Origin: a candidate division TM6 bacterium UASB124
GTDB lineage: Bacteria; Babelota; Babeliae; Babelales; RVW-14
DNA: 15,305 nt
NCBI GenBank assembly: GCA_945872225.1
Contig: CAMBZK010000013.1
Location: 1 to 15,305, forward strand
Reading direction: 5' to 3'
Under the pieces are notes generated by a model. It had not been told where the DNA came from, made no database searches, and worked only from the letters and a program-made list of their open reading frames with translations. Below, in pieces: positions 15,282 to 15,305 of the stretch. Position numbers and translations under genes: made by a program. Numbering within the stretch: the stretch's first letter is position 1; every line of letters begins with the position of its first letter.

Positions 15282-15305
15282 GCTGCTTTACCACCCATGC
15301 CAAAC

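Noticed and set aside
15282..15305. Possible convergent gene ending at the right edge on the minus strand.
   Set aside because: Several frames could end here and fewer than eight codons are visible, so no frame can be chosen; only the symmetric terminator hints at it.

Overview
The window reads as a piece of a compact chromosome from a Gram-negative (diderm) bacterium that depends on a host cell. Two tandem nucleotide-transport proteins of the plastid/parasite ATP:ADP family (4991-7808) point to an energy-parasitic or endosymbiotic life. A Kdo transferase (waaA) and the LPS-export ATPase (lptB) show that an outer membrane with LPS is still built. The combination fits Dependentiae (TM6, Babeliae-like) best, but that is inference; Rickettsiales- or Chlamydiae-like intracellular bacteria share parts of it, and no marker phylogeny could be run.

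Layout. At the left edge is the 3' part of a four-helix membrane protein that matches the architecture of pentameric ligand-gated ion channels (2-865, +). waaA (956-2245, +) follows and converges on lon (2238-4649, -), with the two stop ends overlapping by 8 bp. A 340-bp divergent spacer, carrying a good sigma70-type promoter, leads into the ntt1-ntt2 pair. Next is a translation/RNA block: a structured leader (7881-7939), rpsB, tRNA-Ser(GGA) and the small SRP RNA (ffs). A flavodoxin-fold quinone/NAD(P)H reductase gene (9119-9706) follows, then 326 bp without a gene but full of hairpins, then an orphan Cys-rich exported protein on the minus strand (10033-10803). The right third is a tightly packed plus-strand operon dnaX-der-lptB-hpf: stop and start abut at dnaX/der, 3 bp separate der/lptB, and lptB/hpf overlap by 11 bp. 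A strong, symmetrical intrinsic terminator at 15252-15281 closes it.

How the genes fit together. Most are housekeeping: proteolysis (lon), the clamp loader (dnaX), ribosome assembly and hibernation (der, hpf), protein synthesis and targeting (rpsB, tRNA-Ser, ffs), and LPS (waaA, lptB). Two familiar neighbourhoods appear in reduced form: rpsB has no tsf next to it, and lptB-hpf lacks the rpoN that separates them in many proteobacteria.

The items most worth a second look are the rpsB leader with a GNRA-capped hairpin and a possible pseudoknot next to the ribosome binding site, the channel-like protein with an anion-channel-like pore helix, the multi-hairpin GC-rich gap at 9707-10032, and the tandem NTT paralogues.
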